From Opisthorchis felineus (lineage: Eukaryota; Platyhelminthes; Trematoda; Opisthorchiida; Opisthorchiidae), in assembly GCA_004794785.1 (NCBI GenBank), contig SJOL01006484.1, positions 465,776 to 529,775 on the forward strand: a stretch of DNA of 64,000 nucleotides, written 5' to 3'. The notes under the pieces were generated by a model, which had not been told where the DNA came from, made no database searches, and was given only the letters and a program-made list of their open reading frames with translations. A program made the translations under genes and the position numbers. The number at the start of each line of letters is the position of its first letter. Within the stretch, counting starts at the first letter, position 1. Shown here piece by piece: positions 61,501 to 64,000 of this stretch.

Positions 61501-64000
61501 CGATTCAGCACTATCAATAAGGATTTGTGTGGTCCGGCGCTTACATTATGGTAGAATTTACCCGACTGTGTCCGTCAGAAAACCAAAGCTAATGTAACTG
61601 TCTAGTTGCACTCTTGAAGAATGGATAAAATACGGAATGATGGTCGGGATTTATGTCCAGAACTCCCAGTTAACGAGTGTGAGCCATAGAAATCGACTGC
61701 TGAGTGGCGTTCTCAAGATTACCTAAATTCTGTTCGACAGCTGCCAAAAGGTTGTGAGTAGAGCTATCGGTGATTCGGGTAACTAAGATCACTCCTTAGA
61801 AATCAAAAGTTATTGTAGCACGAGTGCCTCCTTCTTTATATGAGAACTCACAAATTGCCTTTTAAGGGAGATTGTTCGGTTTGAAACGGAGGAACTGCTC
61901 AGCTGGGTGCAAACTGTTTGGCGATGGTCGAGAAATCATTAATCTAGGAAGGTTTCGTAAACAAATTATGGATTTTTTGCCGCGCACTGTTCTTCTTTGG
62001 ACACAAAGGCTTCGTCAGTCTATGTGATGAAGTACTGCGATAATTAGTCCCGGGGGTGGGTGGGGGGGATGAGTGGATGTAGGACTGCTTGGGCTGCTCA
62101 GAATCCAAGCAACTCCTTCAGTGATACTACTGCAAGATGCCAGCTCGTTTAATCGTGAACCGCTGTCCACACGCTCGCCAGTTGTATAAATTCTGTGTGC
62201 CTCACGCTTGGATTCTGGGTGTATTCCGCCGTAATCATCAGTTATTGCAGTTTGAATCACTTTCGACATTTCAAAAACAGTTGTTTAAAACCAAGCGGAC
62301 ATACTGGAACCCGGAAATATATATGCCGGAATTGAGAAGACTCTTTAAACTTATTTTTAACCAGGCGGAACAGTACTGAACTACCGTACCCAGAAACAAT
62401 CCCACGGAACCAGAAGCACTAGCAGATTTGTTTGCGTAACAAACAAAATCCTAATTTACTGCATTTTACATCAACAAAAATGAGGCCCGAACCTCAGTTT
62501 TACTAGGCAAACAGTGCCTCAACTAATGATATTCCAAAGCCTAAAGCCGACACTAAAAACTTCCGTTAGAATAGCCGGATAAGCTTAACTCCAAATCAGA
62601 GACAACTCCCAAACAGATAGTGACTCGTAAACTCTAAAAGAGGATCGAAACATTTTGGTCACTTTTCAAAGTAGACCATGGGTAGAGTCGGTTGCAAAAA
62701 CATCCAGTTTGCATCGAAATTCACGGTATTCTTTGTGGTTGCTAGATCATTGTATAAGACGAAAATCAAGCATGCTGGATGATCCCGTTTCGTGATTTCT
62801 CAGGTCAGTTTGACTAGAGATTCGAATATCGAATACACTCAACCTAATTCTCATTTACATCTCAGGAAATTGTCTGTTATGGAACCGAATTTGGCTTTCT
62901 GTTGAATGATTTGCCTGGTGTTCAGGGTTGCTCTTCGCTACTAAGTACAGCTAGTTTATATGCTTCCATATGACCCCCAAAAAAGCCTGATTTCAACTCG
63001 TCTGTCTGCGAAGTATCTGGGTAACCAAGTAACCATAGTTGGTCCTTTCACGTCAATGCTGTCTAGCATTCTATGGCGCGAGATACAAAACGCCCTATGT
63101 TTCCCTCAGTCTGCTCTACAGGTCTGTTCTTGCTGGTGTCCCCTCATTGGGCTCTTTATGCCCCTGTCCCCGTCTCGGATTCCTTCAGAGAGACTACTGC
63201 CTCATCATTGTGTTAACAAAATACGTCTCTAGGTGCTTTGAGATCACATGGATGGTCACGGTGGTTGTACGCGAAATTTGTGGCACTTGTGATGAATCTC
63301 CCCGGAGAAATCTTGCTAATGACTCTCCACCGGTCACCCACCAAGGTCACGTCTATGTCAATTGGTCATTCAGGTGCAAACAACTGCCCGACAGAACTTC
63401 CACTTCTGTGACTTTCGACCTTAAAATTCTGTAGAACAGTAAGTTAAATTGAACGCGGCATTTGTAACATATGGGTTTTCACATGACTGCTTTGGACTAT
63501 CTACGATTGCAGTGCAACGAGTGACGCCAACACTCAAACCAAAGGAGCGAGGGTCGGAGTCATTGGTGGGGGCCGAACAAAGGGCACGACGATATTACCT
63601 TATGATTGGTAGTTTCACAGATTTCAGCTCACCAGTTGACCGGTTTAGGAATGAACTGACGACAGGCTCTTCTGGAGTAGAACAGTTGTTCCAAGATCGT
63701 GGAAGCAAGAAAATTAGTGCTCCAAAAGACGACCGCGTTACATGGCCTCTGTATTTTCTTATGTTCGAGGGAGCACTGACAGGGACGCTGTGGTTACGCT
63801 GATGCCAGACGTCACACCATCGTGAGTGAGGAATATCTACCCGTTATTCGAATTGTCCATTACATCATCTCTGTTAGCGAGATATATCGATACGCCGAGC
63901 ATATAATAAAGGCGCACTTCTGAACCAAGGTAAGGTCAGCTTGATATAAAAATGTTACACTCCTACATAAAATTCCTGGATTTTGCAGATGTGTGTAAAT

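Larger units (their letters stand above)
54761..64000. other. mostly non-coding stretch
   Basis: Apart from two candidate minus-strand exons (54868-55140, 55727-55971), I see only repeats: the fold-back pair at 57249-57435, a decayed end fragment at 58430-58500, SINE-B at 59038-59190 and 60841-61110, and the hammerhead-family element at 61165-61500. The long open frames at 62137-62379, 63039-63434 and 63449-63802 have no recognised domain. Upstream Wnt exons are expected on the minus strand in this direction but were not recognised. Confidence 0.45.

Noticed and set aside
62137..62379. Plus-strand open frame with Tyr/Phe/Leu-rich translation, considered as a terminal exon.
   Set aside because: No family recognised and no poly(A) signal close behind. 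Open-frame length alone is not support.
63039..63802. Two adjacent long plus-strand open frames near the right edge.
   Set aside because: Both lack recognisable domains, initiation context and splice partners. They are in different frames and probably random.

Overview
The window looks like nuclear DNA from a digenean flatworm (a fluke of the liver- or lung-fluke kind). The evidence is very long introns with GT-AG ends, AATAAA polyadenylation, many tRNA-derived short repeats, and broken non-LTR retrotransposon fragments whose conceptual proteins resemble those I know from fluke genomes. The species cannot be named from this sequence alone. Most of the 64 kb is intron, intergenic DNA and decayed repeats; clear coding sequence totals only about 2 kb.

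The main gene lies on the + strand from about 7.4 to 37.6 kb. At least five coding exons (7419-7632, 21530-21937, 23021-23397, 29884-30164, 36923-37428) join in frame into the peptidyl-alpha-hydroxyglycine alpha-amidating lyase (PAL) half of the peptide-amidating machinery, followed by one transmembrane helix and a cytosolic tail. All junctions are phase-compatible. The three zinc-ligand histidines, the catalytic Tyr and Arg positions and both disulfide pairs of animal PAL are present, but the Asp that normally follows the third histidine is Ala. No PHM copper-monooxygenase domain is visible, which fits a separate PAL gene. The first exon or exons (signal peptide) were not found. A 30-nt, phase-symmetric candidate microexon (30375-30404) would insert a ten-residue segment with Arg-Arg-Arg just outside the membrane anchor; if used, it could switch between membrane-bound and shed enzyme.

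On the - strand at 54591-54760 there is one exon of a Wnt ligand gene, carrying the SPDYC...GT.GR signature. The rest of that gene was not recognised. Two other open segments on the same strand (54868-55140 and 55727-55971) are only candidate exons.

The repeats fall into several families: (1) a short dispersed element containing a type I hammerhead ribozyme motif, with an intact core at 1395-1437 and nine other loci, several arranged as inverted fold-back pairs; (2) a tRNA-derived SINE (A), six copies, with A/B-box promoter and microsatellite tail; (3) a second tRNA-like SINE (B), often as head-to-head inverted pairs; (4) a third, weaker SINE-like family (C); (5) fragments of an APE-type non-LTR retrotransposon: an endonuclease end at the left edge (- strand), an RT C-terminal fragment at 19.85-20.69 kb (-) and a C-terminal tail at 16.25-16.72 kb (+).

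Region by region: 1-0.95 kb retrotransposon 5' part; 0.95-7.4 kb non-coding with one ribozyme repeat and SINEs; 7.4-37.6 kb PAL gene; 37.6-54.6 kb intergenic or intronic DNA with ribozyme repeats; 54.6-56.0 kb Wnt exon and minus-strand candidates; 56-64 kb non-coding with repeats.
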